64,000 nt of DNA from Candidatus Palauibacter poriticola (GCA_012270965.1 JAAXHJ010000003.1:1-64000), one strand, 5' to 3'; numbered from the stretch's first letter, positions 25,926 through 35,607 are shown. Translations and numbers: made by a program. Notes: generated by a model from the letters alone, not told the origin.

Positions 25926-26430
25926 CTACGGGCGGTCCTGCTGCCGCGCCGACCGCCGCAGTTGCTTCACCACCACCGTCTCCACGTTCATTTCGTCCTG
26001 TTCGACGAAAGCGGCCAAGCCGTCCGGGCCGAAAGCGTCCGGCAGCGCGACCGCCCCCGCCGGACAGGTCCCGATGTAGCGCCCGTCCATGGTCGGAACA
26101 TCGATGGGGCCGTCATCGTCGCCGGGCTCCTCGCCATGCCCTCTAACCCAGATCTCGCCGTTCCAACTCGTTCTCAGCCCCGCACAATCGCGACCTCGTC
26201 GAAGACGCCCACCCTTTCCAGATGATCGAGCTGCGGAAAGTACTCCAAGCCGTTGATCACCATTCTCGGCGCCCGGCCCGCCGCCACGAGTGCCGCGCGC
26301 CGTTCTCGCTCGTTCTCGATCACCCGGTCGGTGACCCGCGTCGGCTGGAGGGGCCGCCGCAGGATTCGGGAGACCCCCGCCTCGACGGCCCGGACGTGAT
26401 CGTGAGCGCCAAGTGTCGCCCAGGACGGAC
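25926..26430 (-). pseudogene. Six-bladed beta-propeller remnant (C-terminal half)
   Basis: On the minus strand from about 26410 the codons give [35 protein letters not shown] and [20 protein letters not shown]. After a frame change they give [50 protein letters not shown] and [11 protein letters not shown]. These align with the last third of the intact paralogue ([39 protein letters not shown]). The N-terminal blades are missing on this strand. Confidence 0.75.
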
Positions 26431-26436
26431 CCCCCG

Positions 26437-26965
26437 GTGAAGACCTCCTCGGTCACGGGGACACCTTCGGCAGCGTGCGCTCGGTGCATTTCGATGCGCA
26501 GTCCAACCTTCACATCTTCGATAGCCAACTCAACCATATCCTCGTGGTCGGACCGGACGGTTCGCTGGTCCGTACCGCGGTGGCGGAGGGGAGGGACCCG
26601 GCGAGTTTGGCAACGTCACGACGGCCATCGTCGCACGCGATGGCTCCTACACGATGATGGGGTTCACGCAGATCGACCTTCTCGACCCCGGCGGTGCGTT
26701 CGTGCGCCCGAGGAGAACGAAGACGAGTCCGACTTGAGCGGGGACTTTGAGTCAGGCATGCGCATGCGCGTTGCGGCGGGCCGAGCCTTCGAGCCTCGGC
26801 TCGATATCGATCTACTGACCGACGGTCGCCTCGCGTTGATCGACTCCATCGGATACCGCGTCAAGCTTATAGACCTCGACGGAGTGTTGTCGGAACCGTC
26901 GAGCGACCGATTGCGCCGCTGAGATATGTCTCAACAACCATAAATCATTGCAGTATATGCAACTG
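26437..26965 (+). pseudogene. Six-bladed beta-propeller remnant (N-terminal part), head-to-head with the previous one
   Basis: Plus-strand codons give [20 protein letters not shown] and [11 protein letters not shown]. After a frame change they give [15 protein letters not shown], then LDIDLLTDGRLALIDSIGYR and VKLIDLDG, and after another shift VERPIAPLRYVS near 26900-26940. This is the order of the family up to the RP(I/L)xP motif, where it ends. A large internal deletion and at least two frame changes make it non-functional. DNA after 26940 is locally AT-rich. Confidence 0.65.
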
Positions 26966-27095
26966 ACGAAATATTCGCAGAATAGTTCAGCCATTCTCCC
27001 TCGTCCCTCCTTGTCAGGCGCGCGCTTCACCGCTCTCGGCGCGGACGCGGGGTTTCGCCACGGACTGCTATCCCCCCGCCGCAGGCCCTGGGGCG

Positions 27096-27520
27096 GTGGA
27101 GAAGCTGCTCGCCGCCCGGAGATGGGCCCGGGAATACGATGGCGGCTGGTACGGGAAGCCGACCTTCGACCTGTACTATGCGCTTCCCGAGTGGAGGCCA
27201 GAGTACACGGCGGCCGACGCGGCGACCCTGCGGCCGGCCATGGCGTGTGCCGAGCGCCACCTGATCGACCGGGCCCCGGCACCCCCGCTGGCGCGGCTCG
27301 TGAAACGCTTCGAGGTGCCGGTCGTCATCCTTCACGGGCGCTTCGATCTCCACACGCCTTATCTGAGCGCCCGGGACTACTTCGACCGCATCCAGGCGCC
27401 CCATAAGCGGTTCGTGACCTTCGAGCGCCGTTCACACATGACCATGTTCGGGGAGCCGGGCCGCCTGCTCCTGACCCTGGTGGAGGAAGTCCTGCCGCTC
27501 GCGGGCGGGGCGGCCGCGCG
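27096..27520 (+). pseudogene. C-terminal remnant of an alpha/beta hydrolase
   Basis: The frame gives VPVVILHGRFDLHTPYLSAR with the acid residue position, then RFVTFERRSHMTMFGEPGRL, where SHMTMF supplies the usual histidine. This is the end of a proline-iminopeptidase-like hydrolase. The nucleophile elbow is absent upstream. The frame stays open into the VPS10 gene at 27792 but the intervening 90 residues are low-complexity, so the two are not one protein. Confidence 0.6.
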
Positions 27521-27576
27521 GACTGGCCGACCTCGCGGATGCGCACGCAGTCCTGCCGCTCGCGGGCGGGGCGGCC
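27488..27576 (+). repeat. 28-bp direct repeat at the end of the hydrolase remnant
   Basis: The 28-base unit beginning AGTCCTGCCGCTCGCGGGCG occurs at 27488-27515 and again at 27549-27576, separated by 33 bases. It probably arose by duplication of the hydrolase 3' end. Confidence 0.8.
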
Positions 27577-27791
27577 TCGTTCCGATCCGGCTCCAGACAC
27601 GATGCCCGAGCGAGGGTGAAGCCGCATGTGCCGCCGCCACGATGATCGCGGTCGGCGCTTCACCGCCCGGATTCAACGACGGAGCCGCCGAGATGGATCG
27701 TGCGCGCGGGCCGGCGGCGTATTGCGCGGGCACCTCCGCGGTGCAGTTTGCGGCGGAAGCCCCGTCAACTCCCCGTTTCCGAGGCGGTACC

Positions 27792-30700
27792 ATGAAAGCA
27801 GCCCGCGTCCTTGCGCTCTCCGCGGCCGGCCTCTTCTTCGGCCTCACGACCGGAGCTTCGGCCGGCGCCGCCCAGTCCGCCCTCGAGACGGCGATCTCCC
27901 ACTTGAAATACCGGGAGATTGGCCCGGCCCTCATGGGGGGGCGCATCGCCGACCTCGACGTCGTCGAGGCGAAACCCCAGATCTTCTACCTCGGTACGGC
28001 CACGGGCGGGCTGTGGAAGACGGAGAACCACGGCACCTCGTGGACGCCGCTCTTCGACGACCAGCCGACGAGTTCGATCGGGGACGTGACCCTTCACCAA
28101 GCGAACCCGAACCTCGTGTGGGTGGGGACGGGCGAGCCGCAGAATCGTCAGTCCTCCCCGTGGGGAAACGGCGTCTACAAGTCGACGGACGGGGGGAACA
28201 CGTGGATGCACATGGGGCTCGAGGCGACGAAGCACATCGCCCGCATCCTCATCCACCCTCGCAACCCCGACATCGTCCACGTCGCCGCCGTCGGCGACCT
28301 CTGGGGCTCGAACCCCGAGCGCGGCGTGTTCCGAACGCGCGACGGCGGCGAGTCGTGGGAGAAGGTTCTCTACGTCGACGACCGCACGGGCGCGATCGAC
28401 ATGGCGATGGACCCCGCCGACCCGAACACGGTCTTCGCGGCCATGTACCAGCGGCAGCGGACGGGCTGGGGATTCAACGGCGGAGGCCCGGGGAGCGGCC
28501 TCTACCGCACCGTCGACGGCGGCGAGACCTGGACGGAACTCACCGAGGGGCTTCCGGAGGGCGACAAGGGACGCATCGGGATCGACATCCACCGGCGGGA
28601 CGGCAACCTCGTGTACGCGCTGGTCGAGGCGGATCCCCGGCGGCCCGGCCAAGGCTTCGGGGGCGGAGGCGGCGGTCCCCGCAGTGGCGGGCTCTTCCGC
28701 TCCACGGACCGCGGCGAGACGTGGGAGAAGGTGTCGGACACCAACCCGCGTCCCATGTACTACTCCCAAGTCCGCATCGACCCGAGCAACCCCGACCGCA
28801 TCTACGTGCTCGGGACGCAGCTCGCGATTTCGGACGACGGGGGACGGACGTTCCGGAACGACGGCGCCGTGCAGATCCACGTCGACCACCACCAGCTCTG
28901 GATCAACCCGGAGGACCCGGACCACCTGATCCTGGGGAGCGACGGCGGGGTCGCCGCCTCGTGGGACGGGGCCGCGCACTGGCGGATGTTCGACAACATC
29001 GCGCTCGGCCAGTTCTACGCGATCGGGTTCGACATGCGGACGCCGTACGCGGTGTGCGGCGGGCTGCAGGACAACGACGCGTGGTGCGGGCCGTCGGACA
29101 CGCGATCGTTCCACGGCATCCGGCACCAGGATTGGTACGAGACCGCGTACGGCGACGGGTTCTTCACGATCGTCGACCCCACCGACTCCACCATCGTCTA
29201 CTCGGAGTCGCAGGGCGGCAATATGAACCGCTACGACCTGACGACGGGCGAGAAGATCCCCATGCGCCCCATCGTCGGGCCGCGCGCGGACGGGGACACG
29301 ACGAAGGCCTACCGCTACAACTGGAACTCTCCGCTCCTCTTGTCGCCGCACGACCCGGCGACCGTCTACCTGGGCGCGAACTACCTCCTGCGCTCGCGGG
29401 ACTACGGGATGTCGTGGGAGGAAGTCGGTGGCATCGACCTCACGAAGCAGATCGACCGCGAAGAGCTGGAGATCATGGGAGTCGCCGGCTCGGAGCCGCA
29501 GATGTCGCTTAACGACGGGATCGCGAACTACGGCAACCTGACCGCGGTCGCCGAGTCGCCGCTCGCGCGGGGCCTCATCTACGCGGGCACGGATGACGGC
29601 AATCTGCAGGTGTCGCGGGATGATGGAGAGACGTGGGAGAACGTGGCCGACCGCATCCCGGGGCTGCCGGAACGAACGTACGTGAGCCGGGTGGAGCCGT
29701 CGCACCACGTGGAGGGGCGCGTGTACGCCACCTTCGACGGACACCGCAACGGCGACTACGCGGCGTACGCCTACGTGAGCGAGGATTATGGACAGAGCTG
29801 GCGGACGATCGCGAACGGGCTGCCGGACGGTTGGTCCGTGAACGTGATCGTCGAACATCACCGGGCGCCGAACCTCCTCTTCACCGGGAACGAGGTCGGC
29901 GTCTTCGTCTCCGTGGACCGCGGGGAGAGCTGGGTGCAGCTCAAGAACAACCTGCCCACGGTGCCGGTGGACGACATCCTCATCCATCCGCGCGAGAACG
30001 ACCTGATCGTGGGGACGCACGGCCGGAGCCTGTGGATCCTCGCCGACGTGGCTCCGCTCGAGGCGCTGTCGGAGGGCATGCTGGCCGAGGCCGGACGCGT
30101 GTTCGGCGACCGTTCGATCATGTGGACGGAGCGCGGGGACTGGCCCTTCTACGGTGCCACGTACAGCGCCCCGAACCCGCCGCGCGGGGCCCGGATCCGC
30201 TACTTCCTGCGCGACGCTCCCGCCGAGGACGTGACGGCGGACGAAGACGGGGGAGAGAACGCCGACGGGGACGATGACGACGGCGAGCGAGACGAAGGAG
30301 AGGGGGATGACGACGGCGAAGGGGATGAAGGCGGCGATGGCCCGGAAGATGGAGACGAGGGCGCGGACGGGAACGACGGCGCGGATCCCTTCTCATTGAA
30401 GATCAGCGACGCCTCGGGCGTACACGTGCGGACGCTGGAGGCACCCGCGGAAGCCGGCGTCAACGAGGTGATCTGGGACTGGCGTCACGACCCGCCCTAC
30501 GAGCGCGAGGGGGGTGGCGGTCCGGGCGGTGGAGGCGGCGGCTTCTTCGGCGGCCCCCCGCGGGGCCCGATCGTCCTCCCCGGCATGTACACGGTGAGCA
30601 TGGAGGTGGGGGGCGAAACGCATTCGGCGACGGTCGAAGTCGTGGCGGAACCCCGGCGCCCCATGAGCCGGGCCGACCGGCTGGCGCGGCAGAAGGCGCT

Positions 30701-31115
30701 CATGAGCCTCCACGCCATGGCGGGCCCGATCTACGAGGCGGGGCAGGCCCTGGACGCGATAGGGGAGCAGGTGTCGGCGGCGGAGGATCTGATCGAGGGG
30801 GCGGACGAGGCCCCCGAGGGATTGGAAGAGGAGCTTGAGGCGATCGGGGCGGAAGTCGAGGAGATTCGCGACGAGCTGGCGGATGCGCGCAGGAATGCCG
30901 GCGTCGCGAACGCCATCCAGGGCTCCTCGACGGTCCCGACCGCGGACCACCTGTGGCAGGTTGACGAGGTCTGGAACGTGATGCCGGAGTTGCTGGACCG
31001 GCTCAACGCGCTCATCGAAACGCGCGTGCCGGCGCTGAACGCGCAGTTGTACGCGGAAGGCGTGCGGCCGTCGGCGGGTGAGCCTATCCCGCTGCCGGAC
31101 CGCCCGGGTGGCTGA
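27792..31115 (+). CDS. Secreted VPS10/BNR-repeat beta-propeller protein
   Basis: 1107 residues. A signal peptide (1-28) precedes two ten-bladed-type propellers rich in BNR Asp-box repeats: GGLWKTENHGTSWTPLFDD, GVYKSTDGGNTWMHMG, GVFRTRDGGESWEKV and others through about residue 760. An acidic linker of Asp, Glu and Gly (about 815-865) leads to a FlgD-like or Ig-like domain (SGVHVRTLEAPAEAGVNEVI) and a C-terminal helical segment with coiled-coil character. Similar sortilin-like secreted proteins are common in Gemmatimonadota and Bacteroidota and are thought to act in extracellular protein processing. Function here is inferred. The frame is open upstream to 27096, but ATG 27792 is the first start with a signal peptide. 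Confidence 0.85.
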   Translation: MKAARVLALSAAGLFFGLTTGASAGAAQSALETAISHLKYREIGPALMGGRIADLDVVEAKPQIFYLGTATGGLWKTENHGTSWTPLFDDQPTSSIGDVTLHQANPNLVWVGTGEPQNRQSSPWGNGVYKSTDGGNTWMHMGLEATKHIARILIHPRNPDIVHVAAVGDLWGSNPERGVFRTRDGGESWEKVLYVDDRTGAIDMAMDPADPNTVFAAMYQRQRTGWGFNGGGPGSGLYRTVDGGETWTELTEGLPEGDKGRIGIDIHRRDGNLVYALVEADPRRPGQGFGGGGGGPRSGGLFRSTDRGETWEKVSDTNPRPMYYSQVRIDPSNPDRIYVLGTQLAISDDGGRTFRNDGAVQIHVDHHQLWINPEDPDHLILGSDGGVAASWDGAAHWRMFDNIALGQFYAIGFDMRTPYAVCGGLQDNDAWCGPSDTRSFHGIRHQDWYETAYGDGFFTIVDPTDSTIVYSESQGGNMNRYDLTTGEKIPMRPIVGPRADGDTTKAYRYNWNSPLLLSPHDPATVYLGANYLLRSRDYGMSWEEVGGIDLTKQIDREELEIMGVAGSEPQMSLNDGIANYGNLTAVAESPLARGLIYAGTDDGNLQVSRDDGETWENVADRIPGLPERTYVSRVEPSHHVEGRVYATFDGHRNGDYAAYAYVSEDYGQSWRTIANGLPDGWSVNVIVEHHRAPNLLFTGNEVGVFVSVDRGESWVQLKNNLPTVPVDDILIHPRENDLIVGTHGRSLWILADVAPLEALSEGMLAEAGRVFGDRSIMWTERGDWPFYGATYSAPNPPRGARIRYFLRDAPAEDVTADEDGGENADGDDDDGERDEGEGDDDGEGDEGGDGPEDGDEGADGNDGADPFSLKISDASGVHVRTLEAPAEAGVNEVIWDWRHDPPYEREGGGGPGGGGGGFFGGPPRGPIVLPGMYTVSMEVGGETHSATVEVVAEPRRPMSRADRLARQKALMSLHAMAGPIYEAGQALDAIGEQVSAAEDLIEGADEAPEGLEEELEAIGAEVEEIRDELADARRNAGVANAIQGSSTVPTADHLWQVDEVWNVMPELLDRLNALIETRVPALNAQLYAEGVRPSAGEPIPLPDRPGG

Positions 31116-31180
31116 CGGGGGGTCGGGCGCGTGACGCGCGGTCGGGCGACTGATGGGCGGCCGGCCCGCGGCACCGTTAG

Positions 31181-31238
31181 ATTGTGGCCATGCGACTAAA
31201 TTGCGGCTCATGCGACTAGATTGCGGCCCATGCGACAC
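31181..31238 (+). repeat. Three 20-bp tandem repeats spanning the nfeD start
   Basis: Three imperfect copies of ATTGCGGCCCATGCGACTAG. Each copy contains an ATG. The first two ATGs open short frames of 9 and 11 residues (31190-31219 and 31210-31245). The third is the likely nfeD start. Confidence 0.8.
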
Positions 31239-32684
31239 ATGGTGAAACCAGGAATGAATTCGGGTATCTCGGGGCTGCCGGCGCCGCTGCTCGCCCTCGG
31301 GCTGGCGGTGGTGGCGGCGTCCGCGTCGGACGGGCCCGTGCCGCCGGGACTCGGCACCGTCGTCGCGCGGTCCGCGCCGGCTGCCGCCTCCGCGCAGTCC
31401 GCGGCGACCGTCGTGCGGGTGCCGATCTCCGGCACGATCGAACTCGGCGTGGCGCCGTTCGTTGCGCGCGCGCTGTCCGAGGCGGCGGCGTCCGGGGCGC
31501 CCGCCGTGATTCTCGAACTCGACACGCCCGGGGGCCGGGTCGACGCGGCATGGAAGATCATCGACGACTTGCGCGACGCGGAGGTTCCGACCTACGCCTA
31601 CGTGAACCGCCGCGCCCTCTCGGCGGGCGCGATGATCGCGCTCGCGACCGACCGGATCTACATGCGGCCGGGGTCCACGATCGGCGCGGCGACGCCGGTC
31701 ACGGGCGAGGGGGAGAAGGCTCCGGAGAAGATGGTGAGCGCCATGCGCTCGGAGTTCCGGGCGCTGGCCGAGGAACGGGGGCTCGATCCGCTGGTCGCGG
31801 AGGCGATGGTGGACGAGAGCATCGAGGTTCCCGGGGTGAGCGAAGCCGGCAGGCTGCTCACGCTCACGACGGACGAGGCCACGGCGCTCGGAGTTGCGGA
31901 TGCCGAGGTCCGGGATCTCATCGAACTCCTCGAGATCACGCGGCTTCCGGCCGTCCCGGTGCGGGAAATCCAGCCCAACTGGGCGGAGGCGATCGTCCGC
32001 TTCCTGACGAACCCGGCGGTCGCCCCTCTCCTCCTGAGCCTCGGCTTCCTCGGACTCATCGTCGAGGTGCGGACGCCGAGCTTCGGTGTGGCGGGCGCGG
32101 TGGGACTCGCCTCCCTGGCCGCCTTCTTCGGCGCGCACCACCTCGTGCATCTCGCCGGGATCGAGGAGATCCTCCTCTTCGGCGCGGGAGCCGTGCTCAT
32201 TGCGCTTGAAGTCCTCGTCATTCCCGGCTTCGGGATCGCCGGCATCCTGGGGACGGCGGCGATCCTCGGGGCGGCCGTCATGGGCATGGTGGGCCAGGTT
32301 CCGACATTCGACCAAGTGTTCAACGCGGTGGGTCTCGTTTCCCTCTCGATCATCCTCGTGGGGGTCGCGACGTGGGCGCTTGTCCGGCACCTTCCGCGCA
32401 GCACGCGATTCTCCGGACTCTTCCTCCGCGACTCAACGAGCCGCGAGACGGGCTACCTCTCCGTCCCTCCGCGCGAGGATCTGGTCGGCGAACTCGGCGT
32501 CACCTCGACCGACCTGCGGCCCACGGGGGTCGCGAGGGTGAAGGAGGAACGCATCCATGTCGTGACGGAGGGTCCCTGGCTCGAGGCCGGGACCCCCATA
32601 CGCGTGCTCGAGGTCGCGAGCGGGCGAGTCCTCGTGCGCCGCGCCAAACAGTCTCCGGAAACCGATAACGGGAACGAGGTCTGA
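31230..32684 (+). CDS. nfeD: NfeD-family membrane-bound serine protease
   Basis: 484 residues, a full-length NfeD1-type protein. A signal-type helix (about 10-45) is followed by a ClpP-like protease domain with the Ser-Lys dyad: the serine in [13 protein letters not shown] and the lysine in [11 protein letters not shown] block of five or six membrane helices (about 255-395) and a C-terminal OB-fold follow ([20 protein letters not shown]). These proteases work with SPFH proteins on membrane protein turnover. Three in-frame ATGs (31230, 31239, 31254) are possible starts. The flotillin gene follows after one base. Confidence 0.88.
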   Translation: MRHMVKPGMNSGISGLPAPLLALGLAVVAASASDGPVPPGLGTVVARSAPAAASAQSAATVVRVPISGTIELGVAPFVARALSEAAASGAPAVILELDTPGGRVDAAWKIIDDLRDAEVPTYAYVNRRALSAGAMIALATDRIYMRPGSTIGAATPVTGEGEKAPEKMVSAMRSEFRALAEERGLDPLVAEAMVDESIEVPGVSEAGRLLTLTTDEATALGVADAEVRDLIELLEITRLPAVPVREIQPNWAEAIVRFLTNPAVAPLLLSLGFLGLIVEVRTPSFGVAGAVGLASLAAFFGAHHLVHLAGIEEILLFGAGAVLIALEVLVIPGFGIAGILGTAAILGAAVMGMVGQVPTFDQVFNAVGLVSLSIILVGVATWALVRHLPRSTRFSGLFLRDSTSRETGYLSVPPREDLVGELGVTSTDLRPTGVARVKEERIHVVTEGPWLEAGTPIRVLEVASGRVLVRRAKQSPETDNGNEV

Positions 32685-32685
32685 T

Positions 32686-33669
32686 ATGGAACCGCTGGCT
32701 GGCGGCAGCATCATCGTGCTCATCGCCATCGCGCTCGGTCTGCTCATTCTGTCGTGGATCGTGCCGATCCGACTCTGGGTCACGGCGATCGCGTCGGGAG
32801 TCCGGGTGGGTCTCGGCAGTCTGGTGGGGATGCGCCTGCGGAAGATCCCTCCGCCGCGGATCATTTATCCGCTCATCAGCTCCTACAAGGCGGGGCTGCC
32901 GCTCCATACGAACGAGCTGGAGTCGCACTTCCTCGCCGGGGGCGATGTCGAGCGGGTGGTGAACGCGCTCATCTCGGCGGACAAGGCACAGATCGAACTG
33001 CCGTTCCGACAGGCGGCCGCGATCGACCTTGCGGGGCGGGACGTGCTTGACGCGGTGCAGGTCTCCGTCAACCCGCGCGTCATTCAGACGCCGAAAGTCG
33101 CGGCGATGGCGAAGGACGGAATCCAGCTCATCGCGACCGCGCGCGTGACGGTGCGGGCCAACATCAACCGCCTCGTTGGCGGGGCGGGGGAGGAGACGAT
33201 CCTTGCCCGGGTCGGCGAGGGGATCGTGTCGACGATCGGGTCGGCCGCATCCCACAAGGCGGTGCTTGAGAACCCGGACAACATCTCGAAGACCGTGCTC
33301 GCGAAGGGGCTCGACTCGGGGACCGCGTTCGAGATCCTCTCCATCGACATCGCCGACGTCGACGTGGGGAAGAACATCGGCGCCGAGCTTCAGACCGACC
33401 AGGCGGAGGCGGACAAGCGGATCGCGCAGGCGAAGGCGGAGGAGCGCCGGGCGATGGCGGTCGCGTCGGAGCAGGAAAACCGGGCCCTCGTCGAGCAGAT
33501 GCAGGCCGAGGTCGTGAAGGCGGAGGCGGAGGTGCCGCTCGCGATGGCCGAGGCCTTCCGTGAGGGCAACCTCGGGATCATGGATTACATGAAGTACCGC
33601 AACATCCAGAGCGATACGCAGATGCGGAGGTCCATCGCGAAGCCGCCGGAAGGCGACAAGGACGGCTGA
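32686..33669 (+). CDS. floA: Flotillin-like protein FloA
   Basis: 327 residues of the bacterial FloA (UPF0365) type. A membrane hairpin at about 8-50, with [17 protein letters not shown], leads to an SPFH domain (about 60-225: [53 protein letters not shown]). An Ala/Glu-rich coiled coil (about 235-300: [20 protein letters not shown]) follows. FloA assembles into membrane scaffolds. It lies one base after nfeD, the standard pairing, and its stop overlaps the next start (TGATG). Confidence 0.92.
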   Translation: MEPLAGGSIIVLIAIALGLLILSWIVPIRLWVTAIASGVRVGLGSLVGMRLRKIPPPRIIYPLISSYKAGLPLHTNELESHFLAGGDVERVVNALISADKAQIELPFRQAAAIDLAGRDVLDAVQVSVNPRVIQTPKVAAMAKDGIQLIATARVTVRANINRLVGGAGEETILARVGEGIVSTIGSAASHKAVLENPDNISKTVLAKGLDSGTAFEILSIDIADVDVGKNIGAELQTDQAEADKRIAQAKAEERRAMAVASEQENRALVEQMQAEVVKAEAEVPLAMAEAFREGNLGIMDYMKYRNIQSDTQMRRSIAKPPEGDKDG

Positions 33670-34271
33670 TGCCCGATCTCGAGGGGGCGCTGCCCATCAT
33701 CCTGCTGCTGATTTTCTTCTGGGTGCGGAGCATCGGCGCCGCGATGAAGAAGAGTAGGGAGCGGCAGGAACAGGCGCTGGAGCGGGCTGCGGCGGAGCCC
33801 GCGTTCGAGGCTGCGGCGGAGTCCGCGTTCGAAACCGAGCCATCGCCCTTTCAGCCCGCCGGCCCCGCCAGGGGAGAGGGGCCACCGCCGCCGCGGCGTC
33901 CGACGTTGCGCGAACAGTTGCGCGACATGGGCCGCCAACTCGAGCAGCAGATGCAGCAGGCCGCGGAGGAGGGCCGGCCGGGCAGCATGGTCGGGCACGT
34001 GGACCCGGAGGAGGCCCCGGAACCTCCTCCGTTCATCCGGCCGCCCCCCTCAACCGCTCCGCGCCGCGGTCCGCCGCGCGAGGCGCCTCGGCCCGGGGTG
34101 GCGCGCCCGCTCCGCGAGTCGCGTCCGCCCGTCGTGACGACTCGCCGCGCCTCGGCCCGGCGGGGCGGTCCGCTGGCACGTCTCGAGCGCTACCCCTCGC
34201 TGGCCCGCGCCGTGATCCTGTCCGAGATCCTGGGCCCGCCGCCGGGTTTGTCCGACGACCGGGGTGCCTGA
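33669..34271 (+). CDS. Small membrane-anchored protein downstream of floA
   Basis: 200 residues of no family I recognise by name. A single membrane helix at about 8-22 (PIILLLIFFWVRSIG) is followed by a basic and glutamate-rich stretch and a long proline/arginine-rich, probably disordered region. The C-terminal LARLERYPSLARAVILSEIL is hydrophobic, helix-forming, well preserved in composition, and may be an interaction motif. It starts in a one-base overlap with floA, so it should be made with the NfeD-FloA pair. Role in that complex is inference from position. Confidence 0.7.
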   Translation: MPDLEGALPIILLLIFFWVRSIGAAMKKSRERQEQALERAAAEPAFEAAAESAFETEPSPFQPAGPARGEGPPPPRRPTLREQLRDMGRQLEQQMQQAAEEGRPGSMVGHVDPEEAPEPPPFIRPPPSTAPRRGPPREAPRPGVARPLRESRPPVVTTRRASARRGGPLARLERYPSLARAVILSEILGPPPGLSDDRGA

Positions 34272-34280
34272 ACCGCGGAG

Positions 34281-35045
34281 CTACCTGCTGTGCAACGCGA
34301 AGTGGGCTCCCTGCGGGTCGATGCCCTGCAGGATGAACTCGCCGCCCGGGACTTCCATCGGCCCCACGACGACCGACCCTCCGAGTTCCCTCACGGCCTC
34401 GGCCGAGGCGTGCACGTCGGACACGAGGATGTAGAGCCCCCAGCACGGCGGCGGCATGTCGTCGCTCCGCGTCATCATGCCGCCCAGTTCCTTGCCCTCG
34501 CGCCCGTACATCTGGTAGATGCCGGCCTCGCCCATGTCCATCTGCGTCGTCTTCTCCCAGCCGAACAGATCGGCGTAGAACGACCACGCCGCCTCGAGGT
34601 CCGCGGCGATCAACTCATGCCACGAGAACTCGCCGAGGGTCGGCGGCCCATCGTGCCCGGGCGTGTCGCCGGAGGGCTGGTAGGCCGTGAACACCGCGCC
34701 GCCGGGATCCTTGAGGATCGCGAGTTGGCCGACTTCGGGGATCTCCATGCGGTGGACCACGCCACCTCCCAGCCGCTCCGCCTTCGCCCCCGTCGCGTCC
34801 ACATCCGGCGTCGACACGTAAGGCAGCCAGTGGGGCGGGGCTCCGCCCGCGAGGGCATCTTCCGGCAGCCGCATCACGCCGCCGATCGGGATGCCGCTGT
34901 TATTCCAGGTGATGTACTCCGGGCCGTCGCCCTGCCAGGCGCCGGTCTCCCAGCCGACGATCCGCCGGTAGAAGTCCTGCGCTCCTTCGAGGTCGGTGGT
35001 GAGAAGCTCGTACCAGCAGAAGCGGCCGAGCGGCGTGTCAGACAT
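34281..35045 (-). CDS. Two-domain VOC (glyoxalase-fold) protein
   Basis: 254 residues built from two vicinal-oxygen-chelate units. The first (about 5-120) opens LGRFCWYELLTTDLEGAQDF and the second (about 132-252) opens LGEFSWHELIAADLEAAWSF. Such tandem proteins resemble CFP30B-like hydroxylases or antibiotic-resistance-type glyoxalases, and the substrate cannot be told. The frame is open far upstream through the tandem repeat region, but ATG 35045 follows AGGAGG and gives the normal start. It converges with the small gene ending at 34271. Confidence 0.85.
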   Translation of the reverse strand: MSDTPLGRFCWYELLTTDLEGAQDFYRRIVGWETGAWQGDGPEYITWNNSGIPIGGVMRLPEDALAGGAPPHWLPYVSTPDVDATGAKAERLGGGVVHRMEIPEVGQLAILKDPGGAVFTAYQPSGDTPGHDGPPTLGEFSWHELIAADLEAAWSFYADLFGWEKTTQMDMGEAGIYQMYGREGKELGGMMTRSDDMPPPCWGLYILVSDVHASAEAVRELGGSVVVGPMEVPGGEFILQGIDPQGAHFALHSR

Positions 35046-35168
35046 CGCGTGCCTCCTGGGTGGGTACCGGGTGGAACTACGGCCGGGTCGTGCCCGGCGG
35101 GGGTAGGGTGCCGACCCGTACGGCCGCGTCCCCGCGGCGGTTTCGCGGGCCCCCGCATGGACGCCGCC

Positions 35169-35289
35169 GGGGGCCAATCGCGCCCCGCAGCCGGGGGCCA
35201 ATCGCGCCCCGCAGCCGGGGGCCAATCGCGCCCCGCAGCCGGGGGCCAATCGCGCCCCATAGCCGACGAGCCAATCGCGCCCCGCAGCC
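35169..35289. repeat. 24-bp tandem repeat array between two minus-strand genes
   Basis: Five copies of a unit reading GGGGGCCAATCGCGCCCCGC plus AGCC: the first three identical, the fourth with AT for GC, the fifth one base longer and diverged. It lies in the 256-base gap upstream of the VOC gene. There are no spacers, so it is not CRISPR. The unit contains an imperfect inverted repeat (GGGGCC, GGCGCCCC-like). Confidence 0.9.
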
Positions 35290-35301
35290 GGCGAGCGGTG
35301 G

Positions 35302-35607
35302 TCAGTCATCGTCGGCGAGGTCGTCGAGAAAGGGCGACTTCTTCCTGCGCGGTTCGTAGGCCTCTCCGAAGGGCGAGGCGCGCGGAATGCCGCGATCGGT
35401 CCCGGCCTCCGGCGTCGCCGCGCCGAGCATGGACTGGAGTTCCTGTTCGCTGAGTTCGAACGGGTCATCCCCGGCGTAGAGCGGGGGGTGGATGCGGTGC
35501 GGCGCGACCTGGTTCCCCGGCAGCGGCTCGAACCGCCACTCGGATCGGGAGGCCACGCGGACCTCCCAGCGGTTTCCCCGCCGGTCGGAGAACGTTCGAT
35601 GGCTCAC
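35302..35607 (-). CDS. Hypothetical protein downstream of SURF1
   Basis: 101 residues from GTG 35607, which follows GGGAGG and overlaps the SURF1 stop by four bases (GTGA). Opening residues SHRTFSDRRGNRWEVRVASR suggest a small beta-rich unit: FSDRxGxxWEV is seen in short uncharacterised proteins of this kind. The C-terminal 40 residues are charged and probably disordered, ending in KKSPFLDDLADDD. No catalytic motif is visible. Coupling to SURF1 hints at respiration but nothing in the sequence proves it. Confidence 0.6.
   Translation of the reverse strand: MSHRTFSDRRGNRWEVRVASRSEWRFEPLPGNQVAPHRIHPPLYAGDDPFELSEQELQSMLGAATPEAGTDRGIPRASPFGEAYEPRRKKSPFLDDLADDD

Noticed and set aside
27096-31115. 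Single 1339-residue fusion of alpha/beta hydrolase and VPS10 protein
   Set aside because: The hydrolase part lacks its first half, the linker is low-complexity with a direct repeat, and a proper signal peptide begins at 27792.
35169-35289. CRISPR array
   Set aside because: The 24-bp units are directly adjacent without spacers, and no cas genes are present.
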